Assembly: GCA_905116865.2 (NCBI GenBank)
Contig: CAJHNH020000204.1
Span: 188,501-252,500, forward strand
Reading direction: 5' to 3'
DNA from: Candidula unifasciata
Taxonomy: Eukaryota; Mollusca; Gastropoda; Stylommatophora; Geomitridae
Length of the DNA stretch: 64,000 nucleotides
Each line of letters starts with the position of its first letter. Within the stretch, counting starts at the first letter, position 1. The notes under the pieces were generated by a model. It was given only the letters and a program-made list of their open reading frames with translations. It was not told the origin of the DNA and did not search any database. The position numbers and the translations under genes are program-made. Shown one piece after another: positions 1 to 9,837 of this stretch.

Positions 1-479
1 CTCAACTATTAGACATGTGAGTCCATACTACTGTGTCGCGATTAAAGCACAATTCAAAACCGCAGGCAATTGTTTTCTCGTAGACAGATACTCCAGATAT
101 ATTAATGAAATAGAAATCGCACGTGTCTAACACGGTTAATGAAGTTAATGTCGCAGTCACTGTCTGCGCCGACGTCGAGATAGTCCTTGATTGCCCCCCC
201 CCCCCACCATCGAAGGTTGTTTGAAAAAAAAAACAGAAAATAGAAATCGTGTTTAATATGGTTATTGTGGCAAATATAGAGATAGTCTTGTTTGCTGTAC
301 CACGACCTACTCTATGTATTAGTATTAGAGAAGGCGTTGGCTGCGCGTAACTCGCCGGCGAATGGTAAATACGGCGCATGCGCAATTACTAACGTGGCTA
401 TAATTAGAAATCACTAAAGTTATAAATATTAGTTGCGTATATTTTGGCATAAATTGTGGTCACCTATCTCTAACAGTGA
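1..479. other. Unassigned stretch with a C-run
   Basis: No gene or recognisable repeat was found. A run of C lies near 186-204. The open frames here carry no family motif. Confidence 0.4.
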
Positions 480-630
480 CAGGTTAAATTTCAAACCACG
501 ACTGTTCAAAATCCGGTATCACAACAAACATATCCTGAAAATTTCAGCTAAATCGGTTCAGTAGTTTCCGAGTCTATAGGGGTGAAACAAACAAACAAAC
601 ATTGATTTTTATATATATATATATATACTC
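480..630 (+). mobile_element. RTE/LINE-type 3' tail with (TA)n end
   Basis: The stretch contains AAATTTCAGCTAAATCGGTT, then a (CAAA)n-like run, TTGATTTTTA and a (TA)n run. This 'ask-for-a-host-primer' style tail is typical of the 3' ends of RTE-class LINEs and of SINEs that borrow them in invertebrates. No coding sequence is attached, so this is either a 5'-truncated LINE or a SINE tail. The call is by similarity to that general pattern, not to a named element. Confidence 0.6.
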
Positions 631-794
631 TTCTGCCTGTTATTAAATGCGTATTTGTATTCGTTGAAAATGATAATGCGATGGTCATGTGATAAGTATT
701 TTTTTTAAAAGTGTATTTATTGTCGTATGAGTGTTCTCTTTCTGTCTGTTGCGAAAATGGTCGTGTTGATTTAAAGTCCGTCCAAAGAAGTTCA

Positions 795-1150
795 AAGAGG
801 GGTGCTTCATTTGATTTCATGCGAAGGATGTCGACCAGTGGACATTCATGGAAGAATGAAGGCAGTGTTTGGTAACAAATGTGCGTCGACAACTCAGTGA
901 CAGCCTGGGCACGAATATTTCGAAAAGACTTGAGTTTACGACAGATCTTTCATGGACGAGCCAAACGCGTATTGTTGCAGCAACAGGGAGAAAGAAAAAA
1001 CCCATCATCAAAACTTGTGCAGTAATACAGGTGAACTGTTGTCAACGCATACGTTCGCTAGCGAAAGAATTCGACGTGTCAGCTGGAGCAGTTTAAACGG
1101 TTATTCGTGAAAAACTGCGGCGAATTTTATGCGCGTCTTTCCATTAGCAC
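795..1150 (+). mobile_element. Mariner (SETMAR-like) transposase N-terminal remnant
   Basis: Conceptual translation in shifting frames gives RPVDIHGRMKAVFGNKC, which resembles the first helix-turn-helix (HTH_48) of mariner/SETMAR transposases. About 60 codons later comes RIRSLAKEFDVSAGAV, stop, TVIREKLR, which resembles the second HTH. The catalytic DDD/E domain is absent. At least one stop (TAA inside the second HTH) and frame changes make it dead. In the intact family these two HTHs bind the terminal inverted repeat. An open frame covers 869-1096 but is only part of the remnant. Confidence 0.65.
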
Positions 1151-2252
1151 ATCACCGGTTGTATAGGTCGACTCCAATCATAAGTTGGTTTGACTAGTCT
1201 ACCGTGGTCAAGGTTTTGGGTGTCGCAGTCTGTTGTTGCGTGGTATTTACGTTTTTATTTCCGAGAAAGAGATGGCCTGTGACATAGGTTTTGTCACTTT
1301 CAAGGGGGTTGTGTGTTAGACCCAGTATCTAAATGTTTCAGAAGAGTTAAAAGCTCTGGAATGGTGAAATATACAACACGCGGTATGAGCGCGAGGGCGG
1401 AATATCCCTGTAAGCTTGTGTGACAGTCGGATTGCTCGAGGCCGACCTATCAGTAGTAAGCTGGTCAGTAGGTCGTCCAATCAGAAGCGAGCTAGTGTGT
1501 AGCGTTGTGCTAATGGGGAGACGAGCGTAAAATTTACCAAAACTGCAATATCGGAAGGTGTGTTTACAGTGGGCTACCATGGATGTTGACAAGGTACACA
1601 CTTGAATCAGTGAGCAACCACAATACTTTTGTTTTTGCCGACAGCATTCGCCACCTAAGCAATAACATGCCTGCCTGAATGCCTGCGGCTACTTTTTTTT
1701 TACCAACCCATTGTGCATAATATAATTCATTTAAATGCTTTGTTTGACCCCACCAGTCCCGTTGATGTTTATTTCAAGCTTTTGTAATAGAGCGCCTCTT
1801 ATTTATATAATAACTGGTCGATTTAAATGGTATACATGCGATTAGATATTAGTGTGTGAGCTGGTACAGAGTGGGGCTAGCAGGTCACAAATGGTATCTT
1901 GTGTGAGACTAGTGGACTGAAAGAGATAATAAAATTAGTACAAAAATGTACTCACAGCTTCCAATAAAGAGTGGACAGACCACCTTATCCATCGGGTAGC
2001 GAGATAACATCATGGGGCATCGGGCGTTCACTGTCAGCCTGTGACGGGGCACAAAAAACGGATGTAACTGACCTTGTCAATTTGTGGAGAAAAGCTAAAC
2101 AAAACTGAAGAAGAAGATACCTTTTCCGCCAGGTGGCCAGTTTGTCTGTTCTCTGCCCTCCCCAAAACAGGGCCACAGAACCAACAGGGGAAATTTGCGA
2201 TTGAAATATGTGTCAGTTACAATAAGTTCTTCAGGGTGACTACTAAAAGCTA
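1151..2252. other. Unassigned stretch
   Basis: No gene was recognised. A segment near 1505-1546, read on the minus strand, resembles 1108-1147 on the plus strand (both contain CCATTAGCACA after a TTTTA-rich part). A small diverged inverted repeat therefore links this stretch to the mariner remnant. The minus-strand frames at 1347-1601 and 1985-2355 have no family features. Confidence 0.4.
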
Positions 2253-2524
2253 CAAGTTCCGTGGCATACATAAATAAATATTTTAAAAAATGGACAGCCC
2301 CCTTGCTGTCCGGAGGTCGTAGCTCACTGGCAACCAATGTCCTAGACACTCTCACCCAACCATGCGAATTCCACCAATATCTTCTTGGCTTTGGTCAACC
2401 TAATAGTGAATACTATCTATCAACATTACAAGGCACTGACTCACATGCAGTGCTATCAATCCTACAGGAATGCTTGCCTCTGGATTTAAGGTAAAGGAAA
2501 TATTGCTGGCTGCAATCACAAACT
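2253..2524 (+). repeat. Left arm of 272-bp inverted repeat
   Basis: This arm is the reverse complement of 3512-3783 over the full 272 bp without gaps. I see one mismatch by eye (C versus A in the segment ATCAAMATTACAAGG). The arm carries an open frame of about 77 codons from 2261 that is mirrored on the other arm. That frame matches no family I know, and its presence on both arms follows from the duplication. Transcribed as a whole, the two arms would form a long double-stranded stem enclosing about 987 bases, including the receptor exon. Confidence 0.95.
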
Positions 2525-2527
2525 ACG

Positions 2528-3038
2528 CTGACTCTCACCTGCTAAAGGAAGCAACTACAATCATAACTTTCTTCGTCTCACGTAACAATATGAACAGCTA
2601 CAACACAACTTACGCTCACTCTGACTTGACAATGTGAACAACTAAAACCACAACTTACACTCTCACATATCACAGTGTGAACGAGGACATCCTCACTCAC
2701 ATATCACAGTGTGAACGAGGACATCCTCATTCGCATATCACAGTGTGAACAATGACACCCTGACTCACATATCGAGGTGTGAACAATGACACCCTCTCAC
2801 ATCACAGTGTGAACAATGACACCCTAACTCACATATCACAGTGTGAACAACGACACCCTGACTCACATATCGCAGTGTGAACAACGACACCCTGACTCAC
2901 ATATCGCAGTGTGAACAACGACACCCTGACTCACATATCACAGTGTGAACAATGACACCCTGACTCACATATCGCAGTGTGAACAACGACACTCTGACTC
3001 ACATATCACAGTGTGAACAACGACACCCTGACTCTCAC
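2528..3038 (-). repeat. 34-bp tandem array in receptor intron
   Basis: About ten copies of a 34-bp unit with the plus-strand core TCACAGTGTGAACAA and CGACACCCTGACTCACATAT. Copies are clean from about 2790 to 3036 and degenerate towards 2600. On the minus strand, the sense strand of the receptor exon, units begin GTGAGTCAGGGTGTCG. That resembles the intron start directly behind the exon (GTGAGAGTCAGGGTGTCG), so the array appears to have grown from the 5' splice-site region. Eight units keep an exact GTGAGT. A second exon-end-like CAG/GTGAGAGT lies at the far edge near 2531-2541. Confidence 0.9.
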
Positions 3039-3262
3039 CTGACCGACATATAGATACTACCATCGTAGCTCAGCCGAACGAAAGCGTTGGGCACGGTGAT
3101 GTTGTGTTGCTTGCTGTTGCGCCCGTTGATGAAGTAGCTGTTGGGCTTCCAGATGTTGTTGATGAACTTGTTGCTGAGCGTGAGCCTGGTGATGTTGGGC
3201 AGGTAGAAGGATAGTCGCTCGTCTTTCCAGCGCTGGCGGAAGTACACCTGCATGGAGTAGGA
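3039..3262 (-). CDS. Cys-loop ligand-gated ion channel, single internal exon
   Basis: One 224-bp exon encodes 74 codons plus two bases of an arginine codon. Residues 5-20 read QVYFRQRWKDERLSFY, the loop D strand of the ligand-binding domain. Residues 37-46 include IWKPNSYF, the loop A WxPD-type motif with Asn in place of the usual Asp. NITVPNAFVRL and SYDGSIYMSVR follow, matching the end of this exon in GABA-A, glycine and GluCl-type receptors. The splice sites fit: acceptor ...ACCACCCAG at 3263-3264, donor CAG/GTGAGAGT at 3031-3038. The length and the phase (0 in, 2 out, Arg split AG/G) match the ~221-bp exon of vertebrate GABA-A subunits as I know them. The product would be a subunit of a pentameric plasma-membrane channel, probably anion-selective by similarity. 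The subtype cannot be told. No flanking exon was found in the window, so the introns must be long or the exon stray. There are no stops or frameshifts. Confidence 0.88.
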
Positions 3263-3511
3263 CTGGGTGGTCGAGGATCAACGAAAGATTTCTTTAGAAA
3301 CATACGTAACGACGTTTAACGCATCCAGCACCATACACAATTTTTGGTGCTTTATTAATATTCTACCCCAAACAGAGGAAATCCACAGGTCACGGGACAG
3401 TCTAATATTTTAGGGGGTGGTAGATAGGCAGTCGTGGGATGTAGGCTGCATTCAGTCCTGGGGCCTAGGCTGTACTCTCTCGTGGGACGTAGGTGGGTTG
3501 GGGTTAGGGCC
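3263..3511 (-). other. Intron upstream of receptor exon
   Basis: On the minus strand this is the intron leading to the acceptor. It ends in a moderately pyrimidine-rich CTTTCGTTGATCCTCGACCA followed by CCCAG. TTCTAAAG, about 33 bases before the AG, could serve as a branch point. Near 3425-3490 two imperfect TCGTGGGAYGTAGG units occur. No other coding sequence was seen. Confidence 0.6.
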
Positions 3512-3783
3512 AGTTTGTGATTGCAGCCAGCAATATTTCCTTTACCTTAAATCCAGAGGCAAGCATTCCTGTAGGATTGATAGCACTGCATGTGAGTCAG
3601 TGCCTTGTAATTTTGATAGATAGTATTCACTATTAGGTTGACCAAAGCCAAGAAGATATTGGTGGAATTCGCATGGTTGGGTGAGAGTGTCTAGGACATT
3701 GGTTGCCAGTGAGCTACGACCTCCGGACAGCAAGGGGGCTGTCCATTTTTTAAAATATTTATTTATGTATGCCACGGAACTTG
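3512..3783 (-). repeat. Right arm of 272-bp inverted repeat
   Basis: This is the mate of 2253-2524 in opposite orientation, with one visible mismatch. The mirrored open frame continues past the arm to 3865. The near identity implies a recent duplication, gene conversion, or an assembly artefact. It matches no transposon terminus I recognise and has no clear target-site duplication. Confidence 0.95.
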
Positions 3784-4596
3784 GGGTCGTTAAAAGCATC
3801 GGAAAGCCGGGAAACGCAGTCAGTCTTACCACCCTCTGAAGTGTTGGGCTGTCATGTAACGTCATCTCGGGTAGGATATTAATAAAGAACGGGACTTTTG
3901 CAAAATGTCTTTGGGATCACTATTTGGTAGGCGTGGCCCTGTTATGAACAATCTGCCATAGAAATCACGGTGTTTTGAAACTGCCTACTCCACTCATATA
4001 CTTGCTGGACTGACAGGCAAGCGTCACGATACTGGTCCTTCATTTGCTGACTAATTTCTATAAGCTTTATCTCTTCAATGATTTGGAAAACAATTAACAT
4101 GGAAAACAGAACACTGGTCCTCTTTAGTGCATGTCAAAAGTGGGGCGGTCATCTTTGAACTTTCATTGTGACATTAACCAATGATAGGTAGTCAAGCTAG
4201 GGTGCGCTCGATTACTTGTTATATTGGGATGTTATGAAATCTTTGGCTGTCGGTTACTGTGTCAGTACATGTTCTTCTAGGTCTCCCCCTGCCTTTCGTG
4301 TTTCCATGTGGATGTACTCTTTCGCTGCCTACATTACAGTATTCGTTCTCACCAGATCGCCGACACATTTCAATGTTTGTTTATCATTGAATTAAACGAT
4401 GGTTGCGTACACGCCTAATGAAATCTGTGGTGCCGGATTCGATCCTAACTGCGGCCGATTTGGCAGCAGAACGCTTTGCGTTGGTTTCAACAGTGGTTTC
4501 GAGAGTCGACTGTTATTGAAAATAAAAAAAAATAAAAAAGCTGCGGTAGACTACCGAACGTAAAATTGGGTAGTGCAGTCATAAACAGCCTAACGT
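3784..4596. other. Unassigned stretch
   Basis: No gene, RNA or clear repeat was seen. GGGGTCGTTAAA occurs at the start and recurs near 47410 and 56300, which hints at an old dispersed repeat too diverged to delimit. Confidence 0.4.
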
Positions 4597-4880
4597 TGAG
4601 AAAGGTGAAGACAGGCAGGCTTCGTGCAGAGTGGCAAGCATCACTTCTGAGGTCCCAGGTAGTTAGCATCCTTTGGATATTTTGTCCAGGTCATACCGAT
4701 GTGTTGGGAAGTTAGCAGGCAGATAGACTGGCTGGTTCTGCACCACTTGGTGGGGAACTGATGTATGACAAGGGCCTTTTGGGAACGAGTGAACAGTGCT
4801 GAGGCGCAGATAGATCATTACGGTCTGAGGAAATTATTTCTGGTTTGATTCGCAGCCTGTCTCAAATATTTCATCTTACA
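4597..4880 (+). mobile_element. LINE RNase H fragment, type 1
   Basis: Translation gives VKTGRLRAEWQASLLRSQVV, SILWIFCPGHTDVLGS, stop, QADRLAGSAPLGGEL. This is the last third of a retrotransposon RNase H domain; the family motif is GNExADRLAG. The conserved Glu codon of GNE has become TAG, and a TGA follows about 40 codons later, so it is inactive. It closely resembles the minus-strand copy at 19885-20460. The reverse transcriptase part is missing, as expected for 5'-truncated insertions. Confidence 0.82.
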
Positions 4881-6069
4881 GGTGATTAATTTTCTTTTGA
4901 TTTATATTATATATACGTGAAGATCCCATTTCACAGTTTTTAAGTGTATGAAGCATAAATTGTTAGTTTCGTATCAATCGCCAGTTTGAATGAACATGCT
5001 CAATTGACCCCTTTTAGCTTTATAATCAGGTTGACATGACACTTTACCCACAACCACTTCAAATTGGATTGGAACATATGACCTATGCGTGTGTGTGTGT
5101 GTGTGTGTGTGTGTATGGGTGTATAGACATACTAGACATACTTATGTACATACGTTACTTTCGACACTGCTTCCAACCCCCCCCCCCTTTCCCGACGCAA
5201 CAATCACTCTAGCAAATGAGGCTGGGGAATTCGTAGGAGGCGACAGTTCCCTGGGTGCTAGTATTTATGAACTATGGAAAGAGAATTGACGAACTTTGTT
5301 CGAGTCCACAAGCCTGGTCAGAAAATAGTAATCCAGGTTGAGAGTTGTGGAACTGTATCAAGTACGTCATCATCATCTTCAAGTGCCTTGCCGAGAGACA
5401 TAGACGATCATATATCTTTACAATCTGCGATCTTAAACAGCATGTATCAGTCAGTGTGTTGACCCCTCTTCCCCCTCCCATGCCAGGACAACAGGCTGTC
5501 AAAAAGCGTCTCGCGTTGTCTTCCTCTGCTTCTTTTCCGACCGATTTTTCCAGTGGTTACAGCTTGTTAGAGTATCCTTCTTCTCATAACAGGACCAACA
5601 ATTATTACTGTCTCTGATGTTTGTGATAAATTGTCTCCGAGCCCTCGCCTTTTTCAAAACATCGGGGCTGATTTTTGCTGGCTGACCAAGAAATGCTAAA
5701 GATTCTTCTTTAAAACCACATCTCTGACGCCTCACTAAAATGTCTGGCTTGTTTATTCATTGTCAAGGATTCACAGAAAGTAATCAACCTGAGAAACTGC
5801 GTATCTGCACATCAGTCCCTGGTGCAAGATTTCCGAATGCACTTTATGATCTTTCAGTTATCGAGTGCTGGATATAACGCAAATAAATGACAGGACCTCT
5901 GTTATGTCACCAGTAGTGTTAAGTATATGATGCCAACTGCTAACACTGTACTTTCAAGACCAGTCGGTTCTCGGTGGGAGATATGGTCAGTATCATACCG
6001 GCAGAATTTACTTTAATGTCAGTGAAAATTAAGAAGAAGAAGTTATAAAAAAGATTTTAAAAAATGTAT
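4881..6069. other. Unassigned stretch with (GT)n
   Basis: A (GT)n microsatellite lies at about 5087-5113 and a C-run near 5177-5187. Short overlapping frames on both strands between 5270 and 5735 show no family motif. No transposon end was identified. Confidence 0.45.
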
Positions 6070-7350
6070 CAGATAATTCAACAATGACTCTTAGAAAACA
6101 ATATGTGTTGGAAAATTCAACAATGATTTATAGAAAACATGTGTGCCACCCAATACAACAATCATCTGTAAAGTCATATTCTTTGTAACAGAATACACAA
6201 ACGAATCGTAGAAACCATATTTGGCACAACACAAAACAAAGAATTATGGAAGACACCACATCTAGCACAAAACACAACAGTGAAATATGAAGACACCATA
6301 TTCAGCACGAAACACAACAAAGAATTATGAAAGACAGCATATTCAGCACAAATCACAACAAAGAATTATGGAAGACACCATAATCAGCAAAAAACAGTGA
6401 ATTATGGAAGACACCCTATTTAGCACAAAACACAACAATGAATTATGGAAGACACCATATTCAGCACAAAACACAACAGTGAATTATGGAAGACACCATA
6501 TTCAGCACAAAACACAACAGTGAATTATGGAAGACACCATATTCAGCACAAAACACAACAAAGAATTATGGAAGACACCACATCTAGCACAAAACACACC
6601 AGTGAATTATGGAAGACACCAAATTCAGCACAAAATACAACAAAGAATTATGGAAGACACCACATCTAGCACAAAACACAAGAAAGAATTATGGAAGACA
6701 CCATATTCAGCACAAAATACAACAGTGAAATATGGAAGACACCATATTCAGCACAAAACACACCAGTGAATTATGGAAGACACCATATTCAGCACAAAAC
6801 ATAACAGTGAATTATGGAAGATACCATATTCAGCACAAAACACAACAGTGAATTATGAAAGACACCATATTCAGCACAAAACACAACAGTGAATTATGGA
6901 AGACACCATATTCAGCACAAAACACAACAAAGAACTATGGAAGACACCACATCTAGCACAAAACACAACAGTGAATTATGGAAGACACCACATCTAGCAC
7001 AAAACACAACAGTGAATTATGGAAGACACCATATTCAGCACAAAACACAACAAAAAATTATGGAAGACACCACATCTAGCACAAAACACAACAGTGAATT
7101 ATGGAAGACACCACATCTAGCACAAAACACAACAAAGAATTATGGAAGACACCACATCTAGCACAAAACACAAGAAAGAATAATGGAAGACACCATATTC
7201 ACCACAAAACACAACAAAGAATTATGGAAGACACCACATTCAGCACAAAACATAACAATGCATTGCAGAAGACACACTATTTAGCACAAAACTCAACAAT
7301 GAATTGTAGAAAACACTACATCTAGCAATAATACAACACTCATGTACAGA
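6070..7350. repeat. 41-bp minisatellite, about 27 units
   Basis: The unit is 41 bp, built from GAATTATGGAAGACACCA, TATTCAGCACAAAACACAAC and a variable AGT or AAA. Two variants (CATATTCAGCAC and CACATCTAGCAC) are intermixed. Units are nearly identical from about 6360 to 7240 and decay at both edges, as expected if unequal exchange keeps homogenising the middle. Because 41 is not a multiple of three and the unit lacks stops, three overlapping plus-strand frames stay open. I read these as by-products, not genes. Confidence 0.95.
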
Positions 7351-7730
7351 AACTCACCATATCATTCTCTGAAATCGGTCCCATACTTTTGATGAGAATA
7401 TCCGTATCTATGACCACTCTCTCGCCTGCACAGAAAGTCAACTTCGTTATTCCCACACAACGTACAGACCTGCTAAAATTTTCATGCATATTTTCACACA
7501 CTCAGCGGAACCTCGGTTTTCGAACAGCTTCGTTTCCGAACATCTTTTAATAACGAATTAAACTGGGAAACCGACGTCAACTATATAGTTCTATATTTAC
7601 AGCCAGGTAGCATATTAATTATGTGAACAATAAAGACAGTCTGTGGATTGCGCAATTTATTGCCTGGCATATTTCATTGTATTTCATCAGGTGCATACTA
7701 CAATAGAATTAGATTAAAATGAAACAAATA
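7351..7730. other. Unassigned stretch
   Basis: AT-rich sequence with no recognised gene, repeat or RNA. Confidence 0.4.
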
Positions 7731-8129
7731 AATGAATCCTTCGAACTTAAACATACATTCGACTACATTCAAGAGTATCTGCCTGTTTCACCAGGGAAAC
7801 GCAAGGTGACTACCAGGGCAAACACAAGGTGACGATCATGTCCTTTTGTCTGCATAATTCTGGATTGAACCGCTTCATCACTGTTGCTTCCACGAAACGC
7901 AATAATCTCCGACTGGCTGAGGTATAACGAAGTCGGAATGCATCGCGTTTGTTTACAATTTACATAGAATTTAAACGATGGCGCCCAACGGATGAATAAA
8001 TAAATGTATGAAGGATGATCTTTTCGGCCAGTCACCTGGCTCGTTGTTGTTTTGCATGCAGACTGCTGTTCCTTGCAGTGAGTTTATTCTTGCTATCTAA
8101 AACGGAGCTCCTGGAAACCACACGGAGAG
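7731..8129 (+). repeat. Dispersed family P, copy 1
   Basis: From ATGAATCC at 7731, this aligns with 40613-40835 through shared blocks such as TGCCTGTTTYACCARGGAAA, GCATAATTC..GGATTGAAC and CTGAGGTATA. The right end (8075-8129, GCAGTGAGTTTATT onwards) recurs at 9355-9425. It carries no coding sequence and no tRNA-like promoter. A decayed transposon or SINE body is likely. The 101-bp MITE sits immediately after it. Confidence 0.7.
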
Positions 8130-8230
8130 CAGGGTTGCCATATTGGCATTTTTTATGCCAGATCCCACAAATCTGGCATTTTTTGGGTAATGGTTTGGCA
8201 TAAAATGAAGTTTTTTATCTGGCAACCCTG
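8130..8230. mobile_element. 101-bp hAT-type MITE with 8-bp TSD
   Basis: Perfect 11-bp terminal inverted repeats, CAGGGTTGCCA at 8130-8140 and TGGCAACCCTG at 8220-8230, bound a 101-bp element. Its interior is TGGCATTTTT-rich and partly self-complementary. The flanks are ACGGAGAG (8122-8129) and ACGGAGTG (8231-8238), an 8-bp target-site duplication with one change. This size, terminus and duplication are diagnostic of a non-autonomous hAT element. It has no coding capacity and would depend on a hAT transposase supplied elsewhere. Confidence 0.93.
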
Positions 8231-8252
8231 ACGGAGTGTCGCATTAGATCAT

Positions 8253-8494
8253 CAGCGGTTTTCAACCTGTTGGTCGCGACCCTTTGTTCGGGTAGAACGA
8301 CCCTTTCACAAGGGTCGTGACCCTCTGTTTGGGTAGAACGACCCTTCCACATGGGTCCACAAAGACCATAGGAAAACATTTATTCATTGGAGTTATGAAG
8401 TAAAAACAAAAATAATTGTGGTGGGAGAGGGGGTAGCCAAAACATGAGCATCTATATTAAAGGGTCGCGGCGTTAGGAAGGTTGAGAACCATTG
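8253..8494 (+). mobile_element. SPIN-like non-autonomous hAT, copy 1
   Basis: It begins CAGCGGTTTTCAACCT and ends AGGTTGAGAACCATTG, imperfect inverted termini. The interior carries GGGTCGCGAC-like blocks, ACCATAGGAAAACA, GTTATGAAGTA and TATTAAAGGGTCGCGGCG, in the order known for SPIN (Buster-group hAT) elements. A block of about 41 bp near 8278-8359 is tandemly duplicated. The flanks CATTAGAT (after allowing three extra bases at the left) and TACTAGAT resemble an 8-bp NNNTANNN duplication. Identification is from memory of the SPIN consensus. Confidence 0.85.
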
Positions 8495-9045
8495 TACTAG
8501 ATGAAAGGAAACTGTTAACCAAAGCTTCTTGTGGCTGAGGACGGACACCGTGGAAAAGAGTGGCAAACGCTGATTAGGAGACCCGGTCCATTAGAAAACG
8601 TGGGCACATCTGCACTTAAGCACATCAAGGCGCTCCTTCGTCTTGACAACCACAAATTGTTGTTAAAGGCCGAAGTCACAAACCACCCTCGTGGACATGG
8701 CAGGAAGGGGAAACATTTACATTATCTTTACAAAGTAGCTGTACAGAATAGGGACTAACATTGCCCGCCCATCCAAAGAAACCTAAACCTTGCTTAGATG
8801 TGTAATAATAGTAGCAGTAATCTTCTTGCTTTTTTGCGTTTACAGGGTGTAAACTCTGGCGGACAGTTCTGGTTGTTGTCCATTTTTGGATTCCAGACAT
8901 TTTCCCAAAGCCTGAGTGTTGCGTGTACATCAGATTTGCATACCTGGCTCATTTGTATGCAGAATTTTGGTTCTTTGCCTCTCGGCAGATGTACTCCGCC
9001 TTCAAAAGATGCTCCCAATTAGTCGACTTCTACGACATGCTTGTT
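8495..9045. other. Unassigned stretch with unknown open frame
   Basis: A 75-codon plus-strand frame at 8531-8758 is basic and matches no family I know. Overlapping frames on both strands at 8794-9022 are equally uninformative. Expression is unsupported. Confidence 0.35.
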
Positions 9046-9345
9046 GTGGAGTAATCAAGTAACAGAAAGTGTATTGATCGCCACTCATAGAAAGAAGTAG
9101 AAAGATAGAAGAACACAATAGGCAACATAAAAATCGAAAGCTATAGCTACCGTGCCGGGAATTGAACCTGTCACCTCCAGTCTGCGCCTAGCCATGAATA
9201 CAAGTGCATTAAGAACATGGTCAACTAGGCACCCACCAAAAAAAAAAAGGTGTCTCATTGGCCATGTCTATCGTACAGCTTGAAATCCACAACTATGGAA
9301 TACGGAAAGACATTATTTCAACTTATTGAAATGGCACTATAGGTT
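9046..9345 (-). mobile_element. SINE-A copy 1
   Basis: On the minus strand a tRNA-like head includes AGGTTCAATTCCCGGCACGG, an exact RNA polymerase III B box. It is followed by a body ending in CTACTTCTTTCTATGAG and a TTGATTACT-type end. It aligns nearly throughout with 27645-27900. The A box is poorly preserved. A short A-run at 9239-9248 interrupts the head side. Confidence 0.8.
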
Positions 9346-9354
9346 ACAGTTATT

Positions 9355-9425
9355 GTGCAGGCAGTGAGTTTATTTTTGCCTTTTTCACAACAGGACTCCG
9401 AAATCTACACGGGGAGCAGCAGCAG
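9355..9425 (+). repeat. Family P fragment
   Basis: About 70 bp similar to 8075-8129: GCAGTGAGTTTATT, then a CACGGRGAGCAG block. It is too short to say more. Confidence 0.55.
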
Positions 9426-9429
9426 AAAT

Positions 9430-9471
9430 AAAAATAATATTTATAATAATAATAATAATCTCTCTCTTTAT

Positions 9472-9530
<59 letters not shown>

Positions 9531-9535
9531 CATCA
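9430..9535. repeat. (AAT)n and (CT)n microsatellite
   Basis: A short AAT-rich run is followed by about 32 CT dinucleotides at 9470-9533. No function is implied. Confidence 0.95.
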
Positions 9536-9837
9536 CACAAAGCAGCTTCTGTAACTACCCTAGACTCTTGTGTAGGATAGAGATGACTAGAGCTCCCAAG
9601 TTGACCCAGCATAACATTATTACAAGAAAATATTTTGGGAAATAAAAGCGGCCTGCATGATATAATCACAGCATAAATCGAGTAAAACATGGTCTGTGAA
9701 AGTGTGGGACTAGCAGCGCGTGCAGACTGTACGATGTGCTGCCATCTTTCACATACACGACCTAGTTGGAGACATGAACTCAACAACTTCAAGTGCGAGG
9801 CTTTAGCTTGACTTTCTCGCATAGGAAAACCTGATTA
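9536..9837. other. Unassigned stretch
   Basis: Single-copy-looking sequence with no gene motif. A minus-strand frame at 9526-9822 has no recognisable features. Confidence 0.4.

Noticed and set aside
3057..3303. Two other minus-strand frames over the receptor exon
   Set aside because: They are shadows; only the frame with FRQRW and WKPNSYF matches a protein family and the splice phases.
6445..7325. Four plus-strand frames with EDTIFSTKHNSELWK repeats
   Set aside because: The unit is 41 bp and simply lacks stops in most frames; no exon signals or conserved frame.
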